9,405 nucleotides of DNA from Clostridiales bacterium (GTDB lineage: Bacteria > Bacillota > Clostridia > Christensenellales > Borkfalkiaceae). A program made the position numbers and the translations under genes. A model generated the notes under the pieces. That model was not told where the DNA came from. It made no database searches and saw only the letters and a program-made list of their open reading frames with translations. How positions within the stretch are numbered: position 1 is the first letter of the stretch; every line of letters begins with the position of its first letter. Shown piece by piece: positions 8,174 through 9,405 of this stretch. Location of the stretch: the NCBI GenBank assembly GCA_003503945.1, contig DOCD01000173.1, positions 1 through 9,405 of the forward strand, read 5' to 3'.

Positions 8174-8189
8174 CACTATGATGTATAAT
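8160..8189 (+). promoter_or_regulatory. Downstream promoter of the membrane-protein unit
   Basis: GTGACA (8160-8165, one mismatch to TTGACA) is followed after 18 nt by a perfect TATAAT (8184-8189). Expected start is near 8195-8197, leaving a leader of about 40 nt. Its -35 box lies in the spacer of the upstream promoter, so RNA polymerase cannot occupy both at once. Confidence 0.6.
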
Positions 8190-8221
8190 AATTCATATAG
8201 CATAATAGGACTATATATATT

Positions 8222-8227
8222 AGGAGG
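8222..8227 (+). promoter_or_regulatory. Ribosome binding site of the membrane-protein gene
   Basis: AGGAGG lies 9 nt before the ATG at 8237. The next in-frame ATG (8246) would be 18 nt away, too far, so the first ATG is the start. Confidence 0.85.
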
Positions 8228-8236
8228 ATAAACCGT

Positions 8237-9337
8237 ATGAAAAATATGAATTTATTCAAAAAATATCAATCAAAAATGATTGTCGAAGCCGCGGTAAAAG
8301 CGGCGGTTTGCGGGCTCGTTGCGGGGTTTGCCGTAAACTTTATTACGGCGCTTATCTCCTGGCTCTGCGACTATTCGGCGGGACTCTGGCTTTCGATAGG
8401 TCTGGGGCTCGGCGTTGCGTTGGTTTGCGGGGTCGTTTTGTATTTCGTTAAATTCCGCCCCACCGAGCAGGAAATCGCCCGCAGGGTAGACGCGCTCGGG
8501 CTTGAAGAGCGTATGGTAACCATGCTCGAATTTGCAGAGGACGATTCTTACATCGCGCGCCGTCAGCGTGAAGACGCAGCCGCTCATGCGGCAGCCACGG
8601 GCGCGGGATGTCTCAAAATACAGGTATCAAAAGTTCTTATCGGCGCTGTGTGCGCTTCGGCTGCCTGCGGCATTGCCATGACGACGGTGCAAGGGCTTAC
8701 GGCGGGCGGCGTTATCCCCGGCTTCGGCGAACTCGTCGAACCTCAGGAGGATCCGCTTTCGGTTCAGTACGTAGCGGAAGTAGGCGGATTTATAGACGGC
8801 AACGAAGCTCAGCTTGTCCTTTTCGGAGAATCGTGCGAGCCTGTTATGGCAGTCGCCGACGACGGATACGTATTTGTGGGCTGGGACGACGGCGTCGACG
8901 AGCCTTTCAGGGAAGACTTTGATATTACCGACGATTACGTTATAACCGCTCTGTTCGAGAAAATGGAGGGCGAGGGTAACGGCCCTGGCGACGGCAACGG
9001 CGACGTTCCCAGCGACGAAGGCGGCTTGCCTACCGATAAACCCGGCGAAGAAGGCGGCGAAGCGGAAGGCGGCGAGGGCAACGATAACGGCGACAACGGT
9101 AACGGCGGCGGCGACGGCGAAGGCGGCAGCGAAGACGGCGAGCCTTCCGACGGCGGCAAGGGCCCCGGCGCGGGCGGTCAGTATAAGCCCGGCAATCAGG
9201 TCATCGACGGCGAAACTTATTACCGTGACGTTTTCGAAGAGTACTACCAGAAGGGTATGGAGTACATTACGGGTAACGACGATTTGACCCCCGAAGAGAA
9301 AGAGGCGATTGAAAAATTCCTCAACGGACTTAAATAA
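8237..9337 (+). CDS. Three-TM membrane protein with InlB-like extracytoplasmic domain (366 aa)
   Basis: Membrane protein of unproven function. Hydrophobic segments lie at about 16-43, 48-71 and 132-154. Basic residues at 2-13 and 72-74 suggest the N-terminus is inside, so residues about 72-130 face the cytoplasm and 155-366 face out. The cytoplasmic part has RPTEQEIARRVDALGLEER, then MLEFAEDDSYIARRQREDA. From memory this resembles the R-D-x-GL-x-R-x-x-T-x-LE segment of DUF4175-like membrane proteins often found beside MoxR ATPase and DUF58 genes. Residues about 176-242 look like a divergent InlB B-repeat (VQYVAEVGG start, YVFVGWDDG core, ITALFE end). Residues 244-320 are a low-complexity Gly/Glu/Asp/Asn linker. 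Residues 321-366 form a charged, probably helical tail (TYYRDVFEEYYQ). It is probably the first gene of an operon with the gene starting 33 nt after its stop. A role in cell-envelope maintenance is inference only. Confidence 0.85.
   Translation: MKNMNLFKKYQSKMIVEAAVKAAVCGLVAGFAVNFITALISWLCDYSAGLWLSIGLGLGVALVCGVVLYFVKFRPTEQEIARRVDALGLEERMVTMLEFAEDDSYIARRQREDAAAHAAATGAGCLKIQVSKVLIGAVCASAACGIAMTTVQGLTAGGVIPGFGELVEPQEDPLSVQYVAEVGGFIDGNEAQLVLFGESCEPVMAVADDGYVFVGWDDGVDEPFREDFDITDDYVITALFEKMEGEGNGPGDGNGDVPSDEGGLPTDKPGEEGGEAEGGEGNDNGDNGNGGGDGEGGSEDGEPSDGGKGPGAGGQYKPGNQVIDGETYYRDVFEEYYQKGMEYITGNDDLTPEEKEAIEKFLNGLK
8966..9196 (+). repeat. GGC-rich imperfect repeat encoding an acidic Gly-rich linker
   Basis: Degenerate GGCGAN/GGCAAC-type hexamers encode residues 244-320, nearly all Gly, Glu, Asp, Asn, Ser and Pro. 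The stretch is strongly GC-rich and purine-rich on this strand compared with the AT-rich DNA around the gene. The protein segment should be disordered and highly acidic, acting as a spacer between the InlB-like domain and the C-terminal helical tail. Such repeats can change length by slippage. Confidence 0.8.
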
Positions 9338-9360
9338 AAAAATATAAAATTAAAATATAC

Positions 9361-9365
9361 GAGGT
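9361..9365 (+). promoter_or_regulatory. Ribosome binding site of the truncated downstream gene
   Basis: GAGGT lies 5 nt before the ATG at 9371. The 33-nt gap after the previous stop is AT-rich, with no hairpin and no promoter that I can see, which suggests co-transcription. Confidence 0.65.
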
Positions 9366-9370
9366 AATTC

Positions 9371-9405
9371 ATGTTAGCAGAAGAAAACATCAAACAGTTC
9401 AGTGA
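9371..9405 (+). CDS. Start of a downstream gene, possibly a MoxR-like AAA+ ATPase (partial)
   Basis: Only 11 codons plus two bases are visible: M-L-A-E-E-N-I-K-Q-F-S. The start is supported by the ribosome binding site and by its position 33 nt after the membrane-protein stop. The N-terminus is compatible with a MoxR-type ATPase, and such ATPases commonly neighbour membrane proteins like the one upstream. No Walker motif is within the window, so the product name is a guess from context. Confidence 0.6.
   Translation, partial: MLAEENIKQFS

Noticed and set aside
8037..8236. Possible riboswitch, small RNA or extra small gene in the intergenic region
   Set aside because: Apart from the terminator stems, promoters and ribosome binding site, I see no conserved riboswitch core and no open frame with its own ribosome binding site.
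8608..8922. 104-codon plus-strand frame with an Arg/Gly-rich product
   Set aside because: It is a +2-frame shadow of the membrane protein, lacks a ribosome binding site, and has a composition typical of a frameshifted GC-rich gene.
8935..9159. Minus-strand frame with a Pro/Ser-rich product
   Set aside because: It is the reverse complement of the GGC-rich linker, and its low-complexity PSPPS composition is produced automatically.

Overview
The window most likely comes from the chromosome of a Gram-positive, low-to-mid GC Firmicute of the Clostridia type. A gut Christensenellales-like lineage is my best guess. The evidence is strong AGGAGG ribosome binding sites 5-9 nt from ATG starts, very AT-rich intergenic DNA with TATAAT boxes, a lipoprotein signal peptide, and BspA-type leucine-rich repeats combined with InlB/Listeria-Bacteroides repeats. 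The organism assignment is inference. Everything recognisable lies on the + strand.

Layout. Bases 1-74 are an AT-rich leader with a probable -10 box and a strong ribosome binding site. Bases 75-8036 are a single gene for a 2653-residue surface lipoprotein. In order it has a lipoprotein signal peptide (Cys29), a small N-terminal beta-rich domain, two InlB B-repeats, about five Fn3-like domains, two more InlB B-repeats, and then about 1800 residues of BspA-like LRR_5 repeats (I count about 58 units) ending in a W-rich cap. Bases 8037-8236 hold a terminator region with two competing stems, two overlapping sigma-A-type promoters and a strong ribosome binding site. Bases 8237-9337 encode a 366-residue protein with three membrane segments, a divergent InlB-like extracytoplasmic domain and a long Gly/Glu/Asp/Asn-rich linker. 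A third gene starts at 9371 and runs out of the window after 11 codons.

How they fit together. The giant lipoprotein looks like a monocistronic adhesin or binding protein tethered to the outer face of the membrane. The terminator and new promoters separate it from the second unit. In the second unit the membrane protein and the truncated gene are 33 nt apart and probably co-transcribed. The RP-E-IARRVD-LGLEER-MLE segment of the membrane protein resembles poorly characterised membrane proteins found beside MoxR-type AAA+ ATPase and DUF58 genes, so the truncated gene may be the MoxR-like ATPase. Eleven residues cannot prove that. No RNA genes, mobile elements, CRISPR arrays or attachment sites were seen.
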